64,000 nucleotides of DNA from Cordilura impudica. Lineage: Eukaryota > Arthropoda > Insecta > Diptera > Scathophagidae. Location of the stretch: positions 119,637,520 through 119,701,519 of the forward strand of contig OY821521.1 in assembly GCA_963682025.1 (NCBI GenBank). Reading direction: 5' to 3'. The notes under the pieces were generated by a model. That model saw only the letters and a list, made by a program, of their open reading frames with translations. It was not told where the DNA came from and did not search any database. How positions within the stretch are numbered: position 1 is the first letter of the stretch; each line of letters begins with the position of its first letter. The position numbers and the translations under genes are program-made. Positions 23,337-34,500 of the stretch are shown in pieces.

Positions 23337-24250
23337 AATGACGACGTTTCCATACAAAATGGAAGTCGTACCACGAATCGTCCTCCATTATCACGACTAG
23401 TATGCTGATTAAAATGTGCCTCACATTGTGCATCATAAGAAGATAATTGTTGCTGTCTGCTTTCGATCTCCTCAAGTTTCCAAAATCGTTCAATAACCAG
23501 ATTCATGTTATCTTCATCAGTTAGGACACCGCATATCGCTGATGATAGTTGTTCACCAGATACCTTCCCGGATACTATCCAGCCAAAAGTTGTATTTTGT
23601 AACCTTGGGAGGTCATCAGTCAGTTTGATTTGGCCGATGGCGAGTAGTTGATGGTAATATTCCGCCCCTAACAAAATGTCGATTTTTTCTGGGCGGTTAA
23701 AAGTTGGGTCTGCTAATGGTATATTATTCGGAATCGACCACTTATCTATAGTAAGCAGTTGAGCGGGTTGTGGAGCAATTATTTGTGGTAATATAAATGC
23801 CTCAAGCCGGGTTGAGAAATTGTTGAGTCGGGATTGAAGCGTGATGTTGACTCGGTGTTGAACCTTGGTGCGGTTTTTTCCAATACCGTTGATTGAAATT
23901 GATGTGGCCCTTGCTGGGAGTCCAAGCCGTGTGACTAATCTCTCCGTAATGAGGTTGACTTGTGCTCCCGAATCAAGAATCGCCTTGCATTCAGTTTCCA
24001 ACCCATTTGCTTTGACCTTTACCAATGCTGTTCCAAGTAAGACATAGGGTCTTGTGTTCCTGGAACTAACTGCCATGCTTTCAGCTTCGTTAACTGGGGT
24101 GTTGATGAATGAAGTCGCATTTTCTGTTGCAGGGTTATTAAGTGTTACTGCGCCTTTGGTTGACTCAGCTTTCCTTTTAAACGGATTGCGCTTCTTTGAA
24201 ATTAAATTTACCTGTGGTATTGGTTCCAAATGTACCAGGGTGAGGTGAAG
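23337..24250 (-). pseudogene. pol of element D, part 1: protease and start of RT
   Basis: The BEL-type aspartic protease has ILDSGAQVNLI, then NGIGKN, then DILLGAEYY, followed by TTFGWIVSGKV. The segment FWKLEEIESRQQQLSSYDAQ leads into the RT domain, and FVVRLPF is its first conserved block. The reading is cut at 23336 by element B and continues at 16549. The preceding 24230-24290 stretch holds the end of gag in another frame. Confidence 0.88.
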
Positions 24251-24284
24251 GCCTTCGAGTTGGGCAGCGGCCTGAGGTGTTGCA

Positions 24285-25633
24285 TTATTTGGTCAAATGG
24301 GTACTACTGAAGCAGTTGACACATAATTTATGCTTCTGTACCAAGTTAAGTCTGTTGGTTGAGCTTAGCTGGTTGAAGTCGTTGCATCGATATAATGGGT
24401 GATAATCTTGTTTGCAGTCTATGCGTCGTCGGTTTTCGTGACGTTGGGATTGTGCCATAAGTGTGCAGGTTTTGATAGGGGACCCAGGTTTCTCCTTGTA
24501 TCCCATTGCCTCAAGAGTGTGGAAATGGGTCTCGAGGAAGGCAAGAAATTGGCTACTTGTTTGTAGCTCCCTTGGGTTGGAAATCGACTGCTCATATTGA
24601 GTGTGGACAGTTTTGTCCATCTTTTTAACCAATAAGTGTATTAAGAGCGGATCCCACGATGAAATTTGGAGTCCCATGTTGGAGAGGGCTGTCAAACATT
24701 CCTTCGTTGTGTCGTGCAATCGCTTAATAGCACTTAATGTGGATGCACCATACGGTTGGTCGTTGAACCGCGGTTACCACTATGATCCTTTTGTTGTCAT
24801 ATCGATCCTGCAACAGTTGCCAGGCAGCTGGATAATTTTCTGCAGTAACCGCGAGGTGGTTAATGAGGCTTGCTGCTTCACCGATGACGTTGGTTTTCAA
24901 ATACATTTTATGAGCGTCGAACATTTGTTGCTCATGAACAATTTTCTTAAATAGGTTGGAGAAAGATGTCCATTTCATGTAATCACCGTTAAATTTGGTT
25001 ATGGTGACCACGGGTAATGGTAGAGCAGATGGTCTAGCCATAGTTTCTGTGGTTGAGTGGTGGTGTTGTCGATTTGCAGTGGTGAGCTGGATGATTGCAG
25101 ACTGGGAAGCTTGTTCGAGGTGAACATATCTTCTTGAATTGTAGCCTGCAATGTCTGCGTCGGAATATTTATCCAACACTTCATCATTAAGCCTTTCCAG
25201 TTGCTGCCATAATTGGGTGATGGTGCCCTTTTTTACATCATAATAAGACCCATCTTGTCCTGGTTGCAGGTGAAGGCCTTCGAGTTGTCGAGTGAGAGCT
25301 GCCATTTTTCCAAGGCACCGATTGATGAGTCCATCGTGACCACCTGCGGCGACAGATGCATTAGCTGGACCTACTGTACCTTCTTTTGGCTGAACAGTGG
25401 TCACAGTTTTGGAATCAGAAAATTCTTTTCAACCAGATTCTAGGCCTTGAACACCAAGCTCACGTTCCAGTGTCAAACTCTGCCCACGCTGTTTTGATAC
25501 GGGACAATCGATCCTGATAATAGGTTGCTGTTTTCCGACTGGTTGAGTCCTTGGTGAAATTTCGGATGATGGTGGTAATAGATTCCCCAGTTTCGTTTAG
25601 CTCGCGAAGAAGTTGCTTTGCTGTCCTTGCCAT
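24285..25633 (-). pseudogene. gag of element D, frameshifted
   Basis: A likely start is ATG 25631-25633 (MARTAKQLLRELNETGES). A frameshift near 25450 leads into the 24724-25404 stretch, which contains the conserved BEL gag block VTITKFNGDYMKWTSFSNLF. A second frameshift near 24730 leads into 24285-24719 (LSNMGLQISSWDPLLIHLLV, then ALSNM-type capsid helices). Cysteines at the end (LCVNCFSSTHLTK) form a zinc knuckle continuing into the next frame. The protein would assemble the particle; this copy cannot be read through. Confidence 0.85.
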
Positions 25634-25671
25634 GGCTTTGGTCTGGTTACGTTTGAAGCTTGTAGCTGGCA

Positions 25672-25965
25672 GTGAACGCTGTAGGTTGTAGCTTGCGGCA
25701 GGGCGCTTGTAGCTTTATCGCTTGCGTAGAGGTTGCGGCTGGGCGCTTGTAACGTTATAGCTTGCGGCTGGGCGCTTGTAGCTTTATAGTATGCGGCTGG
25801 GCGCTTAATAGCTTGCGGCTGGGCGCTTGTAGCTTTATAGCTTGCGGCTGGGCGTAGTGTTATAGCTTGCGGCTGGGCGCTTGTAGCTTAATATCTTGCG
25901 GCTGGGCGCTGGTAGCTTTCGGTTGAAAGCGTGGTGATTGCGGCTGGGCGCTTGTAGTGGCTTTT
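25672..25965 (-). repeat. Minisatellite in leader of element D
   Basis: About eight imperfect copies of a 20-32-bp unit around GCTTGCGGCTGGGCGCTTGT, separated by TAGCTTTATA-like spacers. It lies between the 5' LTR and gag, where a primer-binding site and packaging signal would normally be. No TGG-starting primer site could be recognised. It is markedly more GC-rich than its surroundings. Confidence 0.8.
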
Positions 25966-26666
25966 CATAAAAAAGGATAAAAAAAAAGGGGGTAACTTGA
26001 TGTTGCACCAAGTTATTTATTTAGTGTTTAAAATTTAAATTATCCTAGTGGTACACCGGGATAATGTAAGTTTAAATTTGTTAAGGATAGTTATCCAAGT
26101 GCTACACAAGGACAACGTAGTGTTCAAGTAAAAGGCTGTTGGTTACTTGAGTGGCAAAATAATAATGGCAATTTTATTAATAAACTTATGCTATATATAT
26201 CATAAAATCATATCAATAACATTAACTGTATGAAATAAAAATGCAATAAAAACAATGCATATAAATTACAACAAAAGCATATAAAACAAATGTAAATAAA
26301 AGCAAAAATGCATATGTAAAAAATTAACTAAAATTAAAACAGATACATTTACGTTGTTTAAGCCATGAATTATGCAGTCGCAGCACGTCTCACGCTTTGC
26401 TTGACAAACCGTGGGAACCAAAGCTACCGTTCATTAGTTGCTGCATTAAATTGGGCTCTCACGTCAGCCAAAGCAGAGCTGATATTATGTTTCATTACCG
26501 TCTGACTGCAAATGCATATAGACGCGTGTAAAGTTTATTCATGAAATTTGCAGACGCAGCAATTCACACGATTTGCTTGACAAAACGGTGCGAACCAAAT
26601 AATTTTAATTCTATAAAGATTTGTTTTTATTTTGCTAAAAATAAAAAAAATCAGAAAGAATTAACA
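25964..26666 (-). repeat. 5' LTR of element D
   Basis: About 703 bp. On the minus strand it begins TGTTAATTC and runs to the A-rich end near 25964. It contains about 340 bp that the 3' copy has lost. The left boundary is approximate. Confidence 0.75.
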
Positions 26667-26968
26667 GTTGTAATAATCTGGATCAGGTTAGTATTTAAAA
26701 TGCGATAAATGGGGCATCATTGTGCCAATATATGACCTAAAATATGTAGACACCTCTATAAAATGCTTAAAATTCAGAGTAGTATTAAGTTTATTAAATT
26801 GTTTACATTTTCAAATATTTTATTTACATTTGTCACAAATAGTGCAAGAAGTCCAGATATTAATGTAAACGTAAAACCTAGGTGGAGTGTATCAAAGATT
26901 CGGCATAGCCGAATTTAACACTCTTACTTGTTTTTATTTCAGGTAATTGGATCCATTAAACAAGATTC

Positions 26969-27016
26969 AGCAACATATGTAATGTTTATATACCGTGCTA
27001 CATTACATTTGTTGCT
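26969..27016. repeat. Inverted repeat (hairpin)
   Basis: AGCAACATATGTAATG (26969-26984) and CATTACATTTGTTGCT (27001-27016) pair at 15 of 16 positions around a 16-nt loop. GGATCC lies just outside on the left (26949-26954) and directly abuts the right arm (27017-27022). A second, perfect short palindrome, ATTCGGC-ATA-GCCGAAT, is at 26898-26914. The origin of both is unknown. Confidence 0.6.
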
Positions 27017-27056
27017 GGATCCATCAACTTTTGTATATAGTTTTATTTTCCCTCTT

Positions 27057-27360
27057 GCTAAATGGATCCATGTACGGTTTGCACATCCTCATTATATATG
27101 ATCCTTGATTGAGTCTGTTCAAAAACAATTTTTACTGTTCTGCTTGCAAAATCTATATCCAAATCCTTCTATTATTCTACCGTCGTATAGTTCAAGATTA
27201 GCTCAAATTAAATTGCCTTCCTTAAGATGCCGAAGAAAAATGCAAAATGCGACATCTTTAATGAAACTAATAAATTGCGACGTATGCTCTGAGTTCCTGC
27301 TGAATAATATTGCTTTTAATGTTCCTCAAAATAAATAAATAAATAAATAAATAAATGTAA
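27057..27360 (+). pseudogene. 5'-truncated LINE, C-terminal ORF2 fragment
   Basis: The frame through 27105-27338 reads LIESVQKQFLLFCLQNLY, PSYSSRLAQIKLPSLRCRR, MQNATSLMKLINCDV, the usual last segment of jockey/CR1-like ORF2. One in-frame TGA lies at 27099-27101. The stop is followed by (AATA)n repeats ending near 27355, a typical LINE tail. The short length fits 5' truncation at insertion. It is not closely similar to LINE F. Confidence 0.7.
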
Positions 27361-28008
27361 TATAATTTTGTTTTTAAATACCTAGTTTTAAATACTACTG
27401 TAAATTTATATATGTATATTATAAAGTCTGAAAGGATTTAATCTATAGACTAAAATAAATAAATAAAAAAATCTACAATTAGCACGTTCAATTTATTGTA
27501 CGATGGCACTTTATATTTAAGTTCCGTTTTGTATTGGATCGATTCACTGTATATCATTTAATAATCTATATAGTCATATCTTCAGTTTCCAGATTCCAAC
27601 TCGAGATATAGACTATATAGTGAAACTATATATACGATTTTAGTGTACAATACATAAAAAATACACTTAAACTGCAGGCATTTTTTCCCTTTTTTGATGC
27701 CTAGTTGAATTAATAAGTAATTATATAATTCCTTTCGTATGTTTTAGAAAGAAAAATTTCTGTAACGTTTCATAAAGTGATTTCCGTTATTTTGTTGTTA
27801 GACATCGACTGGTATGTGATAGTAGTCCTAAACGCTTATTACAAGTATCTAAAGAATGATTTGATGAAAGTCCTATTTTCTAACCTTCTTTTAAACTTGA
27901 TTAACATCGAATACGAAAATTTAAGCTTTGCTGGTATATTTCTGTAGAACTTAAAAAAAAACTCGATACTTTAGATATTTTAAAGCAAGAATCTTGGGTA
28001 ATGTTATG
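27361..28008. other. Unassigned AT-rich spacer
   Basis: No coding region or repeat could be supported. TATATAGT-type palindromic tracts occur around 27560-27640. Confidence 0.4.
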
Positions 28009-28501
28009 TTAAAAATGTGTTTACACTATGTGTATTTTCCATATGCAGTCAGTTTTACGATCCATATGTAATTCCGTGTGCATGTCAAATTGGCGTTTTA
28101 GATACGATTCATAATTTTTGGGTTCAAACGTACATACATATTTAATTGCACTTGACATAACCTCGGTACGTTTGTTTTGTTTACATCAGCTGATTTTTTA
28201 ATTTGTGAATTTAAAAAATTGATTATTAAAAATGAAGTTATATATTTAATATATTTTTTAATTGTTAATTAATATTAAACAATTTATTTTTCTTTTAATA
28301 TTAATCTTTTTAATTTACTCTTTATTTCTTTCGCCATCAATGTTGTATTTTCATATGTTTTTATTGAAAAATTTGCATATGGCTTTCCACATGTGTTATA
28401 CATAAACAGTGTTTGAAAGGGTTCACACTATGTGTACAAATTGCATGTACTAAAAGCGTAAGAAAAACACAAACAAAACACATAGTGTGAACGCAGCTTA
28501 A
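28009..28501. mobile_element. Possible MITE with TTAA target duplication
   Basis: TTAA is present at 28009-28012 and 28498-28501. Inside each, the sequence reads inward as TGTGTTTACACTATGTGT on the left and TGCGTTCACACTATGTGT (reverse complement) on the right. The motif also occurs inverted within the right end (28416-28432 against 28477-28491). There is no coding capacity. TTAA duplications are typical of piggyBac-type transposons; that assignment is inference. Confidence 0.4.
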
Positions 28502-29031
28502 ATAAACACTTTTATGGAGTTTACACACATTTTATCCTGCGCATATACAAATTTATAAGTGTATCTTTACTCGAGTTATCAAAAACAAAAATTTATAAAA
28601 ATGCACACTTGATATGGAAGACCTATTTTGATAAATATTTTTTGAACATAAAAAAGTATGTATTGATAAACATGTTGTAAACATTAGTATGTATATCTTA
28701 AACAACATGTGTCTAAATATTTGATTTTACATGTTTTGTGCTTTTTAATGATAAAAGTAGTAAATAAGTTACAAGTACCCTAAGATACCACTTACCGAAG
28801 TTACTACTTACCTAAGATGCTAGTAAACCTAAAATAAAATTTATAAGTGTGTGGTTAAAAAGGACGATCGTACCATTTGATTAAATTCCTAAAATAGTAG
28901 ATACGTGGATACTAAAGCAACAATATTTGCACCATTGGTATATAAAATGATTTATTGCTGCTATTTCTTCAAAAAAATTTCTGAATTTATATCTGATTTC
29001 CAAACTAATTTTAATCGATGCACACACTCAC

Positions 29032-29116
29032 GATGGCCACAATTCCAAAGCAATTTTGTAAGATATCCAACACTCCTTATATCGTCTTCAGCATTTCGCA
29101 CCCAATCCAATAAGAG
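29032..29116 (-). other. Possible internal exon of a host gene
   Basis: On the minus strand a pyrimidine-rich acceptor (TTTTTTTAAGGTTATATATCAG region, cut at 29117) is followed by 85 nt that are open in phase 0. They read LLLDWVRNAEDDIRSVGYL then TKLLWNCGH. A consensus donor GTGAGT is at 29026-29031. The composition is protein-like and unlike nearby transposon remnants. The gene was not recognised. It could be chance or a fragment of an unfamiliar element. Confidence 0.35.
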
Positions 29117-29279
29117 CTGATATATAACCTTAAAAAAAGAGACATTAAATAATTTTATCTATGAAAATAAAGATATACAATAATATAAAATAAGAAGTGC
29201 TAAGAAACCTTTGAACCTAGAGCTTTATTTTTTATGTAATAAAATTATATTAGAGCTTTTTTGAGACAGTTAGTTCGTC

Positions 29280-30006
29280 TCCGTTTAAAATCTTCAACAT
29301 TGTGGTACACTTTTTCTGTGCTGTTCAAAAGCCGATATCTCTCGTCTAGAATTTTGTGCTGCAGCAATAGCCGCTCAACTTTTACATACAATTAAAACTG
29401 ATATCAAAGTAAAAAAAAATATCTCTATCAAACATTTGTGGCTAATCCAGTTGCCAGAATCCAGTCACTAACATTAACCAATCAAAGGCGTCGAATCAAA
29501 ACACAATCCGGCTGAAGTACTGTCTAGAGGTCTATCAGCATTAAAATTTTCCAAGTAATCTATGCTTTCCTGGTTCATCTTTAATCCATGGAAGAGAAAA
29601 TTCTCAAAAAAAATTCCCAATCACATCGAAAAAAGTAAGCTAACTCCTATCATAGCGTTTACGTTTTCCACTGATGACTTCATATACAAAATCCCATGTT
29701 GAAACTCTTTCAACAGATTGCAAAGGAGATGTCAACAGATTAAGGCGCTTACATCAGACGAATTAAATAAAGCACTTTTCGCAATCATGAAAACTATTCA
29801 ATTATCCTACTTTTTACCAGAACTCAGACAATTAAGGAAACAAAAATAGTTCCATCAGCAGCTTATTTTTCGAGTTGGAGGGGCGATTGGAATCATCAAC
29901 ATTATCTAACGGTGCCAAACATCCAATGCAGCTCCCATATAATGATCTAATCGCAAAACTGTTATTCATAACAATCATGTCGAATATAAACATTATGGTC
30001 CTTAGG
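29280..30006 (+). pseudogene. Decayed BEL/Pao pol, 5' part (RNase H to integrase)
   Basis: Frames shift repeatedly, but BEL landmarks follow in order: SRILCCSNSRS-type RNase H tail near 29330, EVLSRGLSALKF near 29515, KALTSDELNKALFAI near 29745, FRVGGAIGI near 29865, and KHYGPLG (integrase zinc finger) near 29990. The same order occurs in element D at 14430-15330. The reading is cut by element C at 30010 and continues at 39053. It is much older than D. Confidence 0.7.
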
Positions 30007-30010
30007 CTTT

Positions 30011-30417
30011 TATAAACGAAAAAATATTCGTAATTATCTTATGTTAAATTAAAACGCCTCTTATCGGTTTGGTGTCAATCTATTAATTGATTTCTTTATT
30101 ATTTTTGTGTCTTCTTTTTATTATTCATTTTTCATAATTGTATATTGTAATTGTATATAGAAAAATGCCTGTGTAAACAAAACATAAATAGCATACAATT
30201 AAACAGGTGAGGTATAATGTGATTATGTGTTTTGCAATACATTTGCTGTATCGACAATTGGTTAAACGTAAACACTTCCGTATATAAAATACGGGCATTG
30301 ACTTTAATGTAAATTGTCGCATCAGCAAATGTTCGGACTAAATTGTATTTTGATCGATGAATTTATTTAGTGACTAAAAGAAGTCATCGTTCACTATATG
30401 TACAAAATCACATTACA
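30011..30417 (-). repeat. 3' LTR of element C
   Basis: 407 bp, TGTAATG to TATA on the minus strand, apparently identical to 38646-39052. The purine-rich AAAATGGAGG lies directly upstream (30418-30427), fitting a polypurine tract. Confidence 0.95.
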
Positions 30418-31502
30418 CCTCCATTTTTAAATTGAATGATCTTGTCATTCATGAAATTATTTATCGTATTTAAATTAAATTTTATATGTCTTGTAATAAA
30501 GATTTTTTTTTCTTATTTCTATGGGAATTTAGTTATGCATACAGCTAATTTATCTTAACAAGCATTTTTGGACAATTATAGAGTTATTTATATATTGAAG
30601 TTAAGTAATTTAATTTGAATCTAATTTAGGATTATTGACATGTCAGGTTCCTTTAAAACTTAAAATTTTTATAAAAACTTAATATTATGTAGTAAGGTAA
30701 TAAAATTATTTAATGAACTAATTTTATTTAATTAACATATATTTGAAATTAACATATAATTAAAATTATTTTGACTACAAACAAATGATTATATTTTAAG
30801 ATTTTTTTTTTTTTTTTAAATTAATTTATGATTATTTGTTTGAAATGAATTAAGATTATTTATTTAAAATTATTTGAACTACAAATAAATGATTATATTA
30901 TATTATGTTTTAATGGGAAAGCTACATCACCTCCCTTTTTAATTCGAATGACCTTGACATTCTGTTTAATAAATTACATGTATATGGTTAATATTCATTA
31001 TTAAAAAAAATTCAAGTTAATTTAGTTTTGTTTAAAGTTATAGTTTACGATATTTTTATTTAAAATTGTGCAGTTTTAAATTTTCATATTATATTTTGTT
31101 TTTCAAATTAAAGTTATAATAATTTAGTAATTGATGCATATGTTATATACTCGTACATATTTGAGTTTATTAATTATAATTAAATATTTTATTTAGAAAA
31201 TAATTTTATCTTACTTTTAATCAAATTGATTTTGGATAGAAAAAATAAAATTATTAAAAATTATATTTATTTTATTTAAAATATTTTATATAAATTTTGT
31301 TAAACATTATTATTATTTATATTTATAAAATTCTCGTATATATAAAAAAATGTTATGGTAATAGTTTATTAAATAATACGTATATATGTGAGTTTATTAA
31401 TTATTTGGAGATTTTATTTTGTGTTCAATAAGATTCTGGGGACAGTTAGAAATGATTAGATATGACTTCATTTTTTTTTTTTTTTTCTTCTTTTTTTTCT
31501 TT
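30418..31502 (-). other. 3' untranslated region of element C
   Basis: About 1.1 kb of extremely AT-rich sequence between the pol stop and the 3' LTR. No env-like ORF could be supported. CACCTCCATTTTTAAATTG-like sequence near 30416 recurs as CACCTCCCTTTTTAATTCG near 30929, a second purine tract (minus strand) within the UTR. Confidence 0.6.
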
Positions 31503-34500
31503 TTAGAAATATATTTTTAATCTGTTTTTGTGTACTAATTGTTTTTTGTTGTCCCTTTGTGATCTTATTATTATATTTCCCTTATTTTCTAATTTTTCTA
31601 CTGTATAAGGTCCTATATATTTACTTTCTAGTTTGTGTCCTGTTTCTTTTCTAAGTAATACCTTATCTCCTATTTTTATATCTAATTCCTTTATATTCTT
31701 ATCATAATAACTCTTATTGTTTTGCTTATTCCTAACGAGTTTATCTCTAGCTCTCTTACGTGCTACTTCTAACCTATATTTTATTTCCTTACTATAGTCT
31801 TCTATATTATATATAGGATCTATTCTATCTTTGTTGTTAAGTCTATTGAATCCATATGGGATTTTTCCGAACACTAATTCAAATGGACAGTATCCGTGGG
31901 CCTCTGAAGGTGTTGTGTTAAAACAGTACGTAAAGTACTTTAGCCATTCATCCCAATCATCTCTTTCAACAGATATGTAGGAACGTACATATTCGTTGAA
32001 AGTTCTATGGCTTCTTTCCACCGTTCCTAGCGTCTGATGGTGGTGTGCCGTAGAAGTTACCTTCTTAATCTTCATGTATTTGCATATCTCATTCAAAATA
32101 CTGTTCCTGTATTCTGTACCCATGTCCGTAATGAGCGACCTCATTGGGCCATAAGCCAATATAAATGAATCAAATATAGCCTTGGATACCGTCTTCGCGC
32201 TCTTATCGCGTACCGGCACTGTCACTAGGTATTTCGTTAGGTCACATATTATGGTGACTGCATACTCAAAACCATCTTCCGTTTTTGGGAGTGGTCCGAT
32301 TATATCTACCAAGACCGTATCGAAGGCATCGATCGGAGTATCCGTTATAGTCATTGGTATTTTCGTATGTTTAGTGGTTTTGGACTCTTGACATTTCCTA
32401 CAAGATCTTATGTACTCTGATACCGACTTTATCATTTTCGGCCAGTAGAAATATCGTCTTATTTTCCCAATTGTCCTTGTTATACCTGTATGGCCTCCTT
32501 GCATTGGGTCATCATGATATTGTTTTAATATCTTATTTATCTCATCCTTATTATTCAGCTTGGTCACCTTTGGGAGTAGCGCTACTCTTAATTTATCCAA
32601 AAATATATTGCCCTTGGCCTTAAAATCTTGCATTGAGACAAATTCGAAAATTTTCTCATTAGGTGCCATTCGTACTTTACTTACTTTATATTTGCCGGTT
32701 AGTGATTCTAACCTGGAGAATAATTGTCCGAAGTCAATTTTCTCTTTAGCAAATAAATCATTTATTAATATTTTTCCTATTTTCATTTTGCCATGTTTCA
32801 ATAAACAATGGTCGGAAGTCATCTCGAGCTTATGGTATCGCCTGACGTCAGATGGGCTTATGACTTCAAATATATTGGGCTTCTTGTACGTTAATTGCTG
32901 ATTATTTTCATTTTCATTATTAATTTTGTCTAAGTTAATTTTTTCTTGAGCCGATCTCGTTGTTACCTTGAGAACGGCGTTGTTCACATTTATATTTCTC
33001 AGATCATCTATCGTTATTCGTGATAGTGCATCTGCTACATAATTATCTTTGCCTCTGAGATACTCGACTGTAAAGTCGTATTCTTCTAAATCTAATCTAA
33101 TTCTAGTCAGCTTTGAGCTGGGGTTTTTCATGGAAAATAAGTAAGTTAATGGCCGATGATCCGTTTTTACCAAAAAATGTTTACCATATATATATGGTCT
33201 AAAGTATTGGATTGCCCAATGAATTGCAGTGAGTTCCTGCTCAATTGTTGATTTATTGCTTTCACCTTTCGTAAAAGATTTCGAAGCATATGATACTGGT
33301 AGTTGTCTACCATTATAATCATGTGTCAAAACTGCACCGCATGCATGTTTACTTGCATCCGTTGTGATACAAAATTCTTTGGTGAAGTTCGGATACTGTA
33401 GTATCTGTGGGCTGAGTAGAGCGTTTTTCAAATATTCAAAAGATTTTTGGCATTCGGTCGTCCAACAGAATTCTACTCCTTTCTTCGTAAGTCTCGTTAT
33501 ATGACGGGAGTAATCAGCAAAGTTGCTAATAAACCTTCTATAATAGTTACAGAAAGCAATGAATCTTCTAGCTTCATCCGCATTTGATGGTACTGGGTAA
33601 TGTCTAATTGCCGAATACTTTCCATCATCCGGTAAAATGCCTTTATTAGTGCATTTATGCCCTAGGTAAGTAACCTCGTGCATAAAAAATTTACATTTTT
33701 CAGGATGCAACTTTAGATTGTGTTTTCGGCAAAGATCAAAAACATCTGTTAAGTTGTTCAACATATGTTTTGCAGAGCAGCCTAACACAACTAAGTCATC
33801 CATGTATAGAAATGCCTGGGATGGTTTCAAACCAGTGAATGTTAGAGTCACCATACGCTGAAACGAATTTGGAGCTATCTTTAGTCCGTAAGGGAGTCGT
33901 TTGAAACGATAAGAACCATTTTCGGTTGAAAATGACGTTATGTCCCTTGAATCTTCATGTAGCTCAATTTGATGAAAACCTGACATTAAGTCAAGGCACG
34001 AAAAATATTTTGCTCTACCCAATTGATCAAGAATGTCCTCTATTCTTGGAAGTGGGAATTTATCTGCTAATAATCCTTTATTTACTTGACGGTAGTCTAC
34101 CACTAATCTCCACCTTTTCTCCGTCGAGTTTGGGAGTCCCTTTTTTGGTACAATCAGCAACGGACTGTTGTACTCTGACACTGATTGTTCTACAATATCA
34201 TCATCTATCAATTTTCTTACTTGTTTCTCTACTTCTACTTTTTGTGAATGTGGGATTCTATAATTCTTTATATATGTTGGTGTGTTATCACTTAGCCTTA
34301 AATGTTGTTTGTAGAAATTGTTTGTGGAAATTTTCTCCGTTTCCAAAGCGAATATATCAGAATAATCTGTGCACAATGTCGTGAGTTCACTTTCGAATTC
34401 TTTAGGGAAATTTTTCGATAATTTTTCCAAAATTTTATCTTTCCTATTGTCCATTTTCTGCTCGTTATTCGTATATATAACATCGTACTCGTCCAAATTC

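Larger units (their letters stand above)
11207..26666 (-). mobile_element. Element D: roo-like BEL/Pao retrotransposon with env, interrupted by element B
   Basis: The LTRs are at 25964-26666 (5') and 11207-11573 (3', internally deleted). The internal order on the minus strand is gag, protease, RT/RNase H, integrase, env, the layout of roo-type BEL/Pao elements. Element B sits in the protease-RT junction. Removing it together with one copy of TCCT joins the reading frame (METSSLG to ASHSIAFSRF), so D was there first. Many frameshifts and an Asp-to-Asn change in the integrase make it inactive. No target duplication was found for D itself. Confidence 0.88.

Noticed and set aside
30125..30328. 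67-residue ORF present at both ends of element C
   Set aside because: It lies inside the LTR and is duplicated only because the LTR is; no start context or conserved domain was seen.
33926..34384. 152-residue ORF on the plus strand
   Set aside because: Antisense shadow of the intact pol of element C.
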